From Legionellales bacterium (lineage in GTDB: Bacteria; Pseudomonadota; Gammaproteobacteria; JAHCLG01), in the NCBI GenBank assembly GCA_026125385.1, contig JAHCLG010000019.1:1-43879 (forward strand): a stretch of 43,879 nucleotides of DNA, written 5' to 3'. Below the pieces are notes generated by a model. That model was given only the letters and a program-made list of their open reading frames with translations. It searched no databases and was not told where the DNA came from. Positions 16,012 to 24,792 of this stretch are shown piece after piece (within the stretch, counting starts at the first letter, position 1; each line of letters opens with the position of its first letter). A program made the position numbers and the translations under genes.

Positions 16012-17338
16012 TTCAAAAGCACGCTGGCTCGGGTTACTGGCCAATGCCCCCATCACGTTTTTAGCCCTTGCGCTTGCGGTATTTCAACCCGATATAGTGT
16101 TAAATGCTCAATATTTCGGTTTAATCGCCGTGATTATTTTGGCTATTTTATTAATATTTCGTCGCGCGCTGATTTTCCCCAGCTATCGCTCTTCAGCTTA
16201 TTTTTGGTGGATAAGCATTGGCGCACAGTTAATGAGCTGGTTTTTTTTATTAAGTTTATTGCTGATCTTCCAGCATTATTTGTCCAACCCCGTCACATCA
16301 GAAAAAATAGATTATCATCAACTTTTTATGCAATTTAATTATTTGCAACCCTTTGCTATTACCACCTTATTAAGTTTAGTGATGTCTGAATGCGCATATT
16401 TACGAAAAAAAACACCCATCTTAAATAAGCTATTCCAACCCTTATTAAAAAAATACACTAATCAGGCTATTGGCTATGGGATTTCTAATTATTTTCCACT
16501 GTCGATTTTTTTTCTTATTACTTTTTTAGCCAGTTTAATTATTTTATTAATCTACTATTTTATAATACGGTTATTACCTATCCCTTTATTAACGGGCATT
16601 TCTTTACCGACCTTATTACTCTCCAGCTTGTTAATCGCCCCCATCACCTCGACTTATAGTCAACGCCTGATCCGCCATGCCAAACTTAAACATTGGCCAA
16701 AGAGCATCCTGATTTTATTATATGTTTTTTATAGTTGCCTGTTAGTTTCACTGTTTACTTTATTGATTTTTTGCATTCATCACTATGCTCTAACTCATTT
16801 TTTTCCACTGCATAGACTTGATTTTTCTCTATTCCATTCTGATAAAAATTTATTATTATTGAGTTGCTGCTGGTGGTTAATCATAACACCCTTACAAAGC
16901 AGTTTACTGGCAAACCACACTTTACAGCGTCGAGTGCAAGATATTATTGTTGCTCAATTCTTCATTCCTACCCTGCTCGCCTATGGTTATTTTTTTCTAT
17001 TAGCGCAGTATCCCTTATTAAAAACAACGAATCACATTTTTTTAATCATCATCGCAACTCTCGGTTTTTTATTTTACTTTTTTTTACTCACGCGCCTAAA
17101 AACTCTGCGCGGATATTTCGTCGGTTTTTTTAACTCCCGAATTCAAACTTATTTTCGACCACAAGCAACCTCACTATCCGCAGAATTCACAGGCATTGGA
17201 CTCATCACCAGCTTATGGCTATTTAATGGATTAAACTTGCTAAGTGTCTTACTCTATATTGTGGCATTGCCCCTACTCTTGATTTTAATCTTAGTTTATA
17301 TTACTTCGATAATCCTTTTTTTCCGCAGGCAACAATAA
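15992..17338 (+). CDS. Polytopic inner-membrane protein of unknown function
   Basis: 448 residues, strongly hydrophobic, with about ten to twelve predicted membrane segments (for example ITFLALALAVFQPDIVL, LIAVIILAILLIF, FFLLSLLLIF, SIFFLITFLASLIILLIYY, ILILLYVFYSCLLVSL). I do not recognise the family and see no transporter signature that I would trust. It overlaps the dotB end by 20 bases and ends directly before the phaC start (the stop TAA is followed at once by ATG), so it is probably expressed with both. It is leucine/isoleucine-rich with many AT-rich codons. It could serve the polyester synthase or the secretion system, but the sequence does not decide. Confidence 0.75.
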   Translation: MPALQINSKARWLGLLANAPITFLALALAVFQPDIVLNAQYFGLIAVIILAILLIFRRALIFPSYRSSAYFWWISIGAQLMSWFFLLSLLLIFQHYLSNPVTSEKIDYHQLFMQFNYLQPFAITTLLSLVMSECAYLRKKTPILNKLFQPLLKKYTNQAIGYGISNYFPLSIFFLITFLASLIILLIYYFIIRLLPIPLLTGISLPTLLLSSLLIAPITSTYSQRLIRHAKLKHWPKSILILLYVFYSCLLVSLFTLLIFCIHHYALTHFFPLHRLDFSLFHSDKNLLLLSCCWWLIITPLQSSLLANHTLQRRVQDIIVAQFFIPTLLAYGYFFLLAQYPLLKTTNHIFLIIIATLGFLFYFFLLTRLKTLRGYFVGFFNSRIQTYFRPQATSLSAEFTGIGLITSLWLFNGLNLLSVLLYIVALPLLLILILVYITSIILFFRRQQ

Positions 17339-19174
17339 ATGAAAAATAATCAATCCACGCAGGAAAACCACGAAAATGATCGGTTTCTCGAAGAAATGAA
17401 TACCGCTTTGCAAACAATCTGGCATTACTATGGGATCTTAGTTCAGCGTTTTTTTAGCGATCATCATGCACACCCTCAAACCGGCTTAATGGAACTTCAG
17501 CGCTTATGGCTGACTTTTCAAAAAGTGCTGTGGGCGAGTTATTGGGATATTTTTAACCATCCACAGCCCCTTATTCAACAAGGGATATTTTTTATTGAAC
17601 AACAGCAATTATTATGTCGCGACATTATTCAGCAAGTATTAACGGGGAAAATCGCCAGTAACATTAAACCCGCGCCTGCGGATCGTCGATTCAAACATCG
17701 AGGATGGTCAGAGCAAGCCTTATTTAATTATCTTAAACAAACCTATTTATTAACAGAACAATGTTTAACAACAATTTATGATAATTTAGCTAGTCTCGAC
17801 AAACTCGCGCTTAAACAAGCCCAATTTTATCTGCGTTTAACCTTAGAAACATTTTCTCCCAGTAATTTTTGGCTTACAAATCCTGACATCCAAGAATATA
17901 CATTTGAACAACGCGGCTTAAATCTTTTAAAAGGCTTGGCTCATTATTTAGAAGATTTAAGTTTATGGCAGGGTTATGTGAATTTAAAGAAAACACCATT
18001 AAATGCTTTCAGAGTGGGAAAAACCTTAGCCTATACCAAAGGAGCGGTGATTTTTGAAAATGAATTAATTCAACTCATCCAATATCAAGCAACAACACCT
18101 CAAGTCTATCCCGAACCTTTATTATTTGTCACGTCGTGGATTAATAAATATTATATTTTAGATTTGCGTCGCTCGAATTCATTAATTCGTTGGGCTATCG
18201 ATCAGGGTTATACCGTGTTTGCTATTTCTTGGGTTAATCCACAAGTCGAGCAAAATCATTTTAACTTCAGTGATTATGTGCAATTAGGCGTTTACCAAGC
18301 CTTAAAAGTCATTCGCCGTCGATGTCATAATGAAACAATTCACACCTTTGGATTTTGTTTAGGGGGAACGTTATTAGCTGCTACCTGCGCGTATCTTGCC
18401 GCGAAACAATTCGATTGGATTAAAACTTTGACGCTCGTGGGAGCCTTACTGGATTTTCAAGAAAGTGGATTTATTCAATATTATAGTGGCGACGATCAAA
18501 TTGCTTTTTTTGAACAGAGCATGCAGTTTGATGGTTTGTGGGATGGTCGCAAAATGGCTACCGCGTTTAATACGCTAGAAAGCAATCAGTTTATTTGGCC
18601 TTATTATATCAATCAATATTTACGTGGTCGTCAACCGCTGGCTTTGGATTCTTTGTATTGGTCGATGGATATTACTCATACACCTCACGGATTATTTTTA
18701 TTTTATTTACGCGAATTATTACAAAAAAATTCATTAAGTAACCCTAATACTATTATTATCGATGATTGTGATTTGGATTTAACGAAAATAAGCGTGCCTT
18801 GCTATACGGTGGCTATGAGAGATGATACGATTTCGCCGTGGCAGGGATGTTATCGCAATACCCAATTATTAAGCGGTCATCATCACTTTATTTTAGTGGA
18901 AGCAGGACATGTGGCAGGCGCAATTAATTCTCCTTATAAACAAAAATACGGTTATTTAAAAAACACTCATCTCACATTGGATGCCAATGAATGGGAAAAA
19001 ACCGCGCAACGTTATTCAGGATCGTGGTGGCCAGATTGGATGGAGATGCTAATCAAGGCCAGCGGTGATATCATCCCCGCACGCGAAATTTGCGACGCAC
19101 TCACCACAGCACCCGGGCGTTATGCTTTAACTCAATTAATTCCACCGAGCGAATATGGAGATGATTCATGCTGA
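17339..19174 (+). CDS. phaC: Class I poly(3-hydroxyalkanoate) synthase
   Basis: PhaC polymerises hydroxyacyl-CoA into storage polyester granules. 611 residues, the class I size (about 590). An N-terminal domain of about 1-225 is followed by an alpha/beta-hydrolase domain. SWINKYYILDL (about 266-276) corresponds to the PHA synthase PPWINKYYILDL. The lipase-like box is GFCLGG with nucleophile Cys at about 340. The catalytic Asp lies in MRDDTISPW (about 495-496) and His in EAGHVAGAINSP (about 524). DGLWDGRKMA and the C-terminal SWWPDWMEML are also typical. All three catalytic residues are present, so it should be active. No phaA, phaB or phasin gene is next to it. Confidence 0.93.
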   Translation: MKNNQSTQENHENDRFLEEMNTALQTIWHYYGILVQRFFSDHHAHPQTGLMELQRLWLTFQKVLWASYWDIFNHPQPLIQQGIFFIEQQQLLCRDIIQQVLTGKIASNIKPAPADRRFKHRGWSEQALFNYLKQTYLLTEQCLTTIYDNLASLDKLALKQAQFYLRLTLETFSPSNFWLTNPDIQEYTFEQRGLNLLKGLAHYLEDLSLWQGYVNLKKTPLNAFRVGKTLAYTKGAVIFENELIQLIQYQATTPQVYPEPLLFVTSWINKYYILDLRRSNSLIRWAIDQGYTVFAISWVNPQVEQNHFNFSDYVQLGVYQALKVIRRRCHNETIHTFGFCLGGTLLAATCAYLAAKQFDWIKTLTLVGALLDFQESGFIQYYSGDDQIAFFEQSMQFDGLWDGRKMATAFNTLESNQFIWPYYINQYLRGRQPLALDSLYWSMDITHTPHGLFLFYLRELLQKNSLSNPNTIIIDDCDLDLTKISVPCYTVAMRDDTISPWQGCYRNTQLLSGHHHFILVEAGHVAGAINSPYKQKYGYLKNTHLTLDANEWEKTAQRYSGSWWPDWMEMLIKASGDIIPAREICDALTTAPGRYALTQLIPPSEYGDDSC

Positions 19175-19203
19175 TTTTTTCGCATTAGTGAGGAATAGTA
19201 TTT

Positions 19204-19392
19204 ATGGCCACTCGAAAATTAAAAAATATTCATCCAGGCGAGATTTTACTCGAAGAATTTTTGATCCCAATGCAAATAAGTCAAAATAAAATTGCCCGTG
19301 AAATGGGTGTATCGCCACGGCGGATCAATGAAATAGTTCATGGGTTACGCGCCGTGACTGCAGATATTGTTATATTTAAAAAGCAACTTTGA
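19204..19392 (+). pseudogene. Truncated HigA-family antitoxin remnant
   Basis: 62 residues. The first 54 are a clear HigA/VapI-type helix-turn-helix ([40 protein letters not shown]). Intact members continue for another 40 residues after RAVTAD with TALRLARYFG. Here the frame changes to IVIFKKQL and stops. A ribosome site GAGGAA precedes the ATG. No HigB toxin gene is upstream, where phaC lies. It is probably the relic of a toxin-antitoxin pair, although a short DNA-binding protein could still be made. Confidence 0.75.
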
Positions 19393-19404
19393 AAAACCAG
19401 TGAT

Positions 19405-21717
19405 TTACTCTTTTTTATCGTCTCCAGTAACATTAATGTTAGCACCTTTACCTTTTTTCGCATCCCAGGCTTTACGAATTTTTTGTCCTTGTTCGGTACC
19501 CGCTTCATAAGCACCTTTGGATGCTTCGCCGCCAATTTGTGAAGCTTCACCACCCATTTTGCCAACACTGCCCGAAACAGCGCCTTTGACTTCTTCCATC
19601 GGTGCGCTGGAATCGCCTAATTGTTCTTGTCCGCCTATCCAACGTAAGACTTTGTTGGGAACTTCAGTAATTAATGAAAAGGCTTTATTAATAATTAACA
19701 TCACTAGCGCGCAATAAATAACAACCATCGCCACGTTTTTAAAAGCATCCGACCAACCACTACTACCGGATTCACTGATGTACTTAACCGCATTAGAAAA
19801 TCCTAAATTTAAAATTTCTACGCCAATATACGACAATAAAATGCCGCAAATAAACCCAATAATCATTAAACTAGGACGCAAGAAAATATTCACAATTAAC
19901 ATGACCGCAGGCTCAGCACGGCCAAATATTTCGTGTTGTCCTTCGGGGTGTGCCACGCCTAAAGCAACCAGCGGTGCCGCTACCATGGATTCAATCACGC
20001 CTAAAAACCATCCTAACGCGCCAAATAAAAAGAGAATATACGGCACTAAGGGCACGTAATACGCTAGCACGGCACCAGCCGCAAACATTAAGGTCATGAT
20101 CGTGGTGGCGAGCGGAATAAACCACATAATAAACGCACTGAATGCCCAAAATCCTGGATTCATAGACGAACAAATCCCGGCCACTAACGATATGAAAAAT
20201 ACCACAAAACTTAATGACACCCATAGCCAGGCGACGGTCGTAATAATGCGATTGCCTAAATAAACCAGAGAAGCAATCGGATCGACCCAATGTTGGCCGT
20301 TATTCTCAAATACATTCGCCCATAAATCGATGCCAATTTGGCCTAAACCACCGGTAAAAATATTGACTACACCCATGGCTGCGCCCGAACTAGAGCTTCT
20401 AGGGAAGGTTTCGAGATTGGCATTATTAAACTGATCTTGAGGGCCTGTGAGTAAGCCATTACCGGCAGCCGTCACTAAATCTGGAGTCACGGTACTCATC
20501 ATCGCGGCGACTTGTAACCAATGATCATGACTGATGCCTCGATCTTTATAATTGCCTACATCATTAAGCGGAGCGTAATTTTGAAATAAATTGGATGCAA
20601 TAGTTTTACGTTCCGAACTAGTACCCGCAATGGCTTCGTAATAACTGCCCGCACTCATCCAACCTTGTTTAGACGTATCCGCAAATTGACCTTGTAAATT
20701 TTGTTCGGCCAGTTGATTTATATCGTGGATGGTGGGATCCATGATGGCAATATAATCTAGAGTAGCATCTTGAATGGCCAGCACGGCTTGTTTATAAGTA
20801 CTGTCGTCAGTAAATGCACTTACACCTGCGTGTTGAACAACTTGCGTAGCATACGGTTGCAAATCATTTAAGACTTGCCACACAGCGCTGCTTTGTGCAT
20901 TATCCCACGTTCCCGATTTATCCCGCGTATTGGGTTGAAATACCAGATATCCGCAATCAGTAGGCGTGATATTATGAAGATTGTTTGTGGGGATAGTATT
21001 GGGATCGGGAAAAAAAGTCATGTAATTTTTATTAGTTGATCCGGTTAATTTAGGATAAGAAGGTTGTAAATTCACCGTATTATTAGGATATTCTATATTA
21101 TAAAAATGATTTTCGCCGGCTAGGCAAATTTGACTTTGAAATGCACTCCCTACTTGTGTAACTAAGGGGCGTAAATTTTGCGCATTAATGGTAGCTGGTA
21201 AAAATGTACCTGCCTGTGTAATATATTGCAAAGTTGCATTCCATAAAGAATCGGCCGCTGCCACGCCTTGGATCACGACCCACATAATAAAAATTTGGAT
21301 CATGGAATAACCCGAGGCTTTGGGAATTAATAATGCCGTACCAATTGCCGTGCGCACCGGGATCCAAATAGAACTCCATTTACGACCTAAATATTCGCCT
21401 TCATTCGCGGTATTCAAGGTAGCCACCACCACCGTGTAAATAATGACTATGCCACCCACGCCAATGACTGCCGCATTAAAAATAGTAAACATAGCGCCTA
21501 ACACTTGACTGCCATAGCCATGCAATACGCCATCCACGCCACCAAACATTTGCCCAAGAAATAGTATCGAAACATCGGTGCCATCGGTAATCGCCTGTGG
21601 TGCAAAAATATCCCACACATTGCCTTGGGCATTTTGCGCAAACGCTACACTTTTAAAAAGTGTTAACACGGTGGCGAGGAGTAAGAGAATTTTCCACTTG
21701 AACGAGATTTTATTCAT
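19405..21717 (-). CDS. dotA: DotA, polytopic inner-membrane/secreted T4BSS protein
   Basis: DotA is a large membrane protein essential for Dot/Icm function, and in Legionella it is also released as rings. From the ATG at 21715-21717 it has 770 residues. An earlier in-frame ATG (21816) would place 33 more residues inside icmV and remove the signal peptide, so I rejected it. Signal peptide about 1-28 (LLLLATVLTLFKSVAFAQNA). A conserved N-terminal region follows (WDIFAPQAITDGTDVSILFL, GQMFGGVDGVL, EGEYLGRKWSSIWIPVRTA, PKASGYSMIQIFIMWVV). A long periplasmic loop spans about 200-470, then several helices, then a Gly/Lys-rich tail. It overlaps icmV by 8 bases, as part of an icmV-dotA transcript. 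Confidence 0.94.
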   Translation of the reverse strand: MNKISFKWKILLLLATVLTLFKSVAFAQNAQGNVWDIFAPQAITDGTDVSILFLGQMFGGVDGVLHGYGSQVLGAMFTIFNAAVIGVGGIVIIYTVVVATLNTANEGEYLGRKWSSIWIPVRTAIGTALLIPKASGYSMIQIFIMWVVIQGVAAADSLWNATLQYITQAGTFLPATINAQNLRPLVTQVGSAFQSQICLAGENHFYNIEYPNNTVNLQPSYPKLTGSTNKNYMTFFPDPNTIPTNNLHNITPTDCGYLVFQPNTRDKSGTWDNAQSSAVWQVLNDLQPYATQVVQHAGVSAFTDDSTYKQAVLAIQDATLDYIAIMDPTIHDINQLAEQNLQGQFADTSKQGWMSAGSYYEAIAGTSSERKTIASNLFQNYAPLNDVGNYKDRGISHDHWLQVAAMMSTVTPDLVTAAGNGLLTGPQDQFNNANLETFPRSSSSGAAMGVVNIFTGGLGQIGIDLWANVFENNGQHWVDPIASLVYLGNRIITTVAWLWVSLSFVVFFISLVAGICSSMNPGFWAFSAFIMWFIPLATTIMTLMFAAGAVLAYYVPLVPYILFLFGALGWFLGVIESMVAAPLVALGVAHPEGQHEIFGRAEPAVMLIVNIFLRPSLMIIGFICGILLSYIGVEILNLGFSNAVKYISESGSSGWSDAFKNVAMVVIYCALVMLIINKAFSLITEVPNKVLRWIGGQEQLGDSSAPMEEVKGAVSGSVGKMGGEASQIGGEASKGAYEAGTEQGQKIRKAWDAKKGKGANINVTGDDKKE

Positions 21718-22162
21718 ACGTTTTACCTTGAATATCGGCGCTAAACCATTCACGAAACGATTGGCCAAGCCGTCGAGTTTTAATTTGAAAATAGCGAAAA
21801 CGTGCGCGAAAGGCATTCGCTAACATATAAGCGCTGATCACCACGGCTAATAAGCCACTAAAAAAAGCCAAGGAAATAAAAAGATAAATGGCATAGCCTA
21901 AAACGATTAAGGCTAAAACAAAATAAACATGGGCTAGACGATAGAGGGATTGCATTTGGGAATGAAGCATTTCATCGGTTAAGCCGAGGCGCCTGACTGC
22001 TTGGTCAAAGGTTTCGCGGCGACTGGATTTTTGAATGGAAAATAAATTTTTTGCCGCACGGGCGATATATTTAGTGTTATCGGCAATACCGCGATAATCA
22101 AGCCAACGTGGCACATCGACAAATGGTTTTACTACACGACCAAAGCCTCGCCAAAAACCCAT
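21710..22162 (-). CDS. icmV: IcmV, inner-membrane T4BSS protein
   Basis: IcmV is a small Dot/Icm membrane protein always placed just before dotA. 150 residues (151 in Legionella). A basic cytosolic N-terminus has DVPRWLDYRGIADNTKYI and the family-like FDQAVRRLGLTDEML. Two closely spaced hydrophobic segments lie at about 75-115. The end FRYFQIKTRRLGQSFREWF matches Legionella FWYFQIKERKLGCSVREWF. GAGAG about 9 bases upstream serves as ribosome site. Confidence 0.93.
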   Translation of the reverse strand: MGFWRGFGRVVKPFVDVPRWLDYRGIADNTKYIARAAKNLFSIQKSSRRETFDQAVRRLGLTDEMLHSQMQSLYRLAHVYFVLALIVLGYAIYLFISLAFFSGLLAVVISAYMLANAFRARFRYFQIKTRRLGQSFREWFSADIQGKTYE

Positions 22163-22356
22163 CGCATTACTCTCGTTAGTTAGGCAGTTTATCGTTCAGC
22201 TTACGTCTTACAACAGACTTAGCTGTTTGGACGTGATGATTGATAAACTCACCGTGTTCGTTACTTTCCCACCGTTCAAGAATACTGAAAATTCTTGTAA
22301 AAGCAAACGCTATCCGTCGTTTGTAGTAATAAAAAATGAATCGTTACGTTTTTCGC

Positions 22357-22390
22357 TTAATGATTATCAAAAATAATGCTTGATCATTAA
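22357..22390. promoter_or_regulatory. Inverted repeat, possible operator between icmV and icmW
   Basis: TTAATGAT and its exact complement ATCATTAA are separated by 18 bases. It lies between divergent units. The TTAA core recalls response-regulator sites such as those of PmrA, but this is a resemblance only. Confidence 0.35.
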
Positions 22391-22489
22391 CCTTATTTAG
22401 AGTACACATATTGTATCGCGAATAAGATAAAAAACCAAGCCCTGAGTATATTTTAATCGCAAGCTAATCAGGAATAAATTCATTTGATT

Positions 22490-22518
22490 TTGACTTAGGC
22501 AGCAGATTAAAGTGTAAT
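22490..22518 (+). promoter_or_regulatory. Promoter of icmW
   Basis: TTGACT (22490-22495) and TGTAAT (22513-22518) with 17-base spacing each match consensus at five of six positions. Initiation near 22525 leaves a leader of about 22 bases. Confidence 0.65.
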
Positions 22519-22546
22519 GAGTATTTTAACCGAAGAGTAAGCGTAT

Positions 22547-22999
22547 ATGCCTGATTTAAGTCGCAAAGGATCGCTGCAATTTTGGAAAGACTATCAAGAC
22601 CCGATGATTTATCGAGTCATTGCTTTTATGGAAGGGGTTGAAGAATGGGCTTTAGCCGATGACAAAGAACTTGAAGCCAGCATGGAAAAACTCGGCAACG
22701 AATTAGAGGATGTGAGCAATATCGAACTCGGGCGCGAGGACCAACTCATTCGCATCGCCGCCTATATTCACTCCAGCCGCACCCTACGTTTGTTACAAGC
22801 CATCGATACCGCTCATCCTGGCTCTGCTTCAAAATTATTAATTCACGCCGAAGAAGTCAGCCAACATGAAGACGATCCGGCGGGCATTTTTTTAAGACGA
22901 AATATTGTCTTTGAACGCCTGCGTTTATTAGGGCGTGTTTTTTCCGCAGAACGTATTTCACTGGCATTAAAAGCGTTGGAGGAAGATGATCATGAATAA
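22547..22999 (+). CDS. icmW: IcmW, effector chaperone (IcmS-IcmW complex)
   Basis: IcmW binds IcmS and the DotL tail to recruit effectors lacking strong signals. 150 residues (151 in Legionella). The start MPDLSRKGSLQFWKDYQDPM and the parts YRVIAFMEGVEEWAL, LLQAIDTAHPGSASKLLIHA, DDPAGIFLRRNIVFERLRLL and GRVFSAERISL match the Legionella protein closely. It is divergent from icmV and overlaps the start of the next gene by 8 bases, so icmW, the unknown gene and icmX form one transcript. Confidence 0.96.
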   Translation: MPDLSRKGSLQFWKDYQDPMIYRVIAFMEGVEEWALADDKELEASMEKLGNELEDVSNIELGREDQLIRIAAYIHSSRTLRLLQAIDTAHPGSASKLLIHAEEVSQHEDDPAGIFLRRNIVFERLRLLGRVFSAERISLALKALEEDDHE

Positions 23000-23462
23000 A
23001 TTTTTGCGTTATTGTGCGATAGTATTTTTAATGATTCCTGGGTTAAGTCTGGCTGATACTCCGCCATCGGCACAATCACTAGCGTGTAATATTATTTTTA
23101 GCGAATGTTGTCCTTCAGCTTGTGTTCAGCATTATCAACACGATATCGATAATAAATATTCCGCCACAGAAAGTGTGGCGTATAAAAAACTCATGCGAAC
23201 TTTAAACGCACAGATCCCGATTTATCGATCACCTCATAAAAACAATGATGATACGTTAGGCGTTGATTCATTTCCGGCATTTTCACAACCCATCACCAAT
23301 AAAAATACTCAGCCAGCACCGGGGAACACGATAAATAATCATTTCAATACCCAACGTTATCCCAATCCACAACCCGTCACCGCGCCTCCACCGTCTGGCG
23401 GATTTAACGTCGATAACGACAATAATTTTAGCAATCCGCCACAACCTGGCACGTATCAATAA
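22992..23462 (+). CDS. Unknown exported Cys-rich protein between icmW and icmX
   Basis: 156 residues, family not recognised. The signal peptide is MNKFLRYCAIVFLMIPGLSL with cleavage near LA-DT. The mature start has four cysteines within 13 residues (C32, C39, C40, C44: ACNIIFSECCPSACVQ), suggesting disulphides or metal binding in the periplasm. The rest is Asn/Pro-rich and repetitive in character (QPAPGNTINNHFNTQ, PQPVTAPPPSGGFNVD), probably disordered. GGAGGA (22978-22983) is 8 bases before the ATG at 22992 but only 2 before the ATG at 22986, so I use 22992. Being embedded between icmW and icmX with overlap, it may be a lineage-specific T4BSS envelope component. That is inference. Confidence 0.82.
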   Translation: MNKFLRYCAIVFLMIPGLSLADTPPSAQSLACNIIFSECCPSACVQHYQHDIDNKYSATESVAYKKLMRTLNAQIPIYRSPHKNNDDTLGVDSFPAFSQPITNKNTQPAPGNTINNHFNTQRYPNPQPVTAPPPSGGFNVDNDNNFSNPPQPGTYQ

Positions 23463-23490
23463 CCCCGATTTTTAACTAAGGAGTATTCAG

Positions 23491-24648
23491 ATGATTCCTA
23501 GAAAATTATTATTACCCGCGCTCTTAACGACCAGTTTAATCACTCTCCCACTGCTCGCTAACGCCCAAGATATTTTAACCTATTTAAAAAATACGGCGCA
23601 TGCTGTTACTTATTTAGCCAAACAATTAAATCCCACGTTAAAATTTATCCAAAGCCAAAATTATCAAGCCCCTAAAGATGCGGGTAAAGTGATTTCTGCT
23701 AATATGGGTATGATAAATGCGCAAACCTTGGTGAATCAAAATGTGCAAAATAGTTTGAATCAACAAGTCAAAAACACCTTGAATAATGCCAGTTTTTATA
23801 CAAAATTACGCGACTATATGGCAAACATTCCCGATGTGGATAGTCCTCCAAAAACCATAAGTGATGCTGACCAACAAAATTCGTATAATACTGCAGCACC
23901 TACCAATAATTTCAGTGTTTCTTCATTATTAGGCACCACTTATTATAATTATTTTGGTAAAGATACTACGTTAGGTCAATTTCCAACCTCAAAAGACGGT
24001 TTTCCTGATACTAAAGACCAAGCCATGACATTTATTATGTCATTGAGTGGGCTTAGTAATCCGTTTCAAACGGTCGACTATAATAGTTTATATCAAAGCA
24101 TTCCTCAACAAAATGGCACTAATCCCAATTTAGCGATTACCCAGTTGCAAAATAGTGACGCGATGAAAAATTATTTATTAACCATGCGCTCTTATGCTGC
24201 GATGAGAAGCATTGCGTTGGATAATTTACTCCACATGTATTATCAACGCGTACCCATTCAAAATTTAGGCCAGCAAGCGGGGATCCCTGAAAGTGCTAAT
24301 CCCATTGCTCCTAATGCGAGTTTATTACAAGTTGATGAATATCGCGCCAGTCGCCGCCTAACCCCAGAATGGTATCAAGAAGTCAATCAGGAACCGCCAG
24401 CCACCGTCGATCGTCAAATTTTATTGGTATTAGCAGAAATGCGTTATGAACAATACGAACAACGCTTAGCGACTGAACGTTTAAATGCCACAATGTCGGC
24501 GTTATTATTAAGCTTAACGCAAACCGCCACCGGTAATACCGATTCATTGCGTGAATTACGCAATCAGTTGAGTACTACTCTTAATCCCAATTCTAATCCC
24601 ACTAACGTGGGTGGCGCGCAAAACATGCCAACTATGAATATGAATTGA
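23491..24648 (+). CDS. icmX: IcmX, periplasmic/secreted T4BSS-associated protein
   Basis: IcmX is an exported protein required for Dot/Icm-dependent intracellular growth in Legionella. 385 residues (466 in Legionella). The signal peptide is about 1-25 (LLLPALLTTSLITLPLLANA). Then follow DILTYLKNTAHAVTYLAKQL, an Asn/Gln-rich middle, SLLGTTYYNYFG, MTFIMSLSGLSNPF, and a helical C-terminal part (MRSYAAMRSIALDNLLHMYY, LTPEWYQEVN, ILLVLAEMRYEQYEQRLATE). Identification rests on position after icmW and the recognisable order of segments. AAGGAG 8 bases before the ATG is a good ribosome site. Confidence 0.88.
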   Translation: MIPRKLLLPALLTTSLITLPLLANAQDILTYLKNTAHAVTYLAKQLNPTLKFIQSQNYQAPKDAGKVISANMGMINAQTLVNQNVQNSLNQQVKNTLNNASFYTKLRDYMANIPDVDSPPKTISDADQQNSYNTAAPTNNFSVSSLLGTTYYNYFGKDTTLGQFPTSKDGFPDTKDQAMTFIMSLSGLSNPFQTVDYNSLYQSIPQQNGTNPNLAITQLQNSDAMKNYLLTMRSYAAMRSIALDNLLHMYYQRVPIQNLGQQAGIPESANPIAPNASLLQVDEYRASRRLTPEWYQEVNQEPPATVDRQILLVLAEMRYEQYEQRLATERLNATMSALLLSLTQTATGNTDSLRELRNQLSTTLNPNSNPTNVGGAQNMPTMNMN

Positions 24649-24792
24649 AGATCAGTTTAATACGTCAACACGACTGCGGGTGAATTTCATGCGCTCGCAG
24701 TGGTATCCAAAGCCCGTTAGAGTGTCTTACTTTCTTCAGTATTGATTGATAAAATAGGTATAACAATAATAATAGTGGGGACGTGTTTAATA

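Larger units (their letters stand above)
22163..22546. other. Divergent icmV/icmW control region
   Basis: These 384 bases between two divergent T4BSS units contain no gene. They hold the icmW promoter (22490-22518) and an 8-bp inverted repeat TTAATGAT/ATCATTAA (22357-22364 and 22383-22390). The icmV promoter could not be assigned with confidence. Confidence 0.6.

Noticed and set aside
15992..17338. BCCT-type or other named transporter
   Set aside because: The hydrophobic profile would allow it, but I could not find a signature motif of any transporter family.
21718..21816. Longer DotA start inside icmV
   Set aside because: It would bury the signal peptide behind 33 residues encoded within icmV; the ATG at 21717 gives a normal signal sequence and an 8-base overlap.
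24671..24700. Terminator after icmX
   Set aside because: A stem of about 10 bp with G-T pairs can be drawn (ACTGCG with CGCAGT), but no T run follows.
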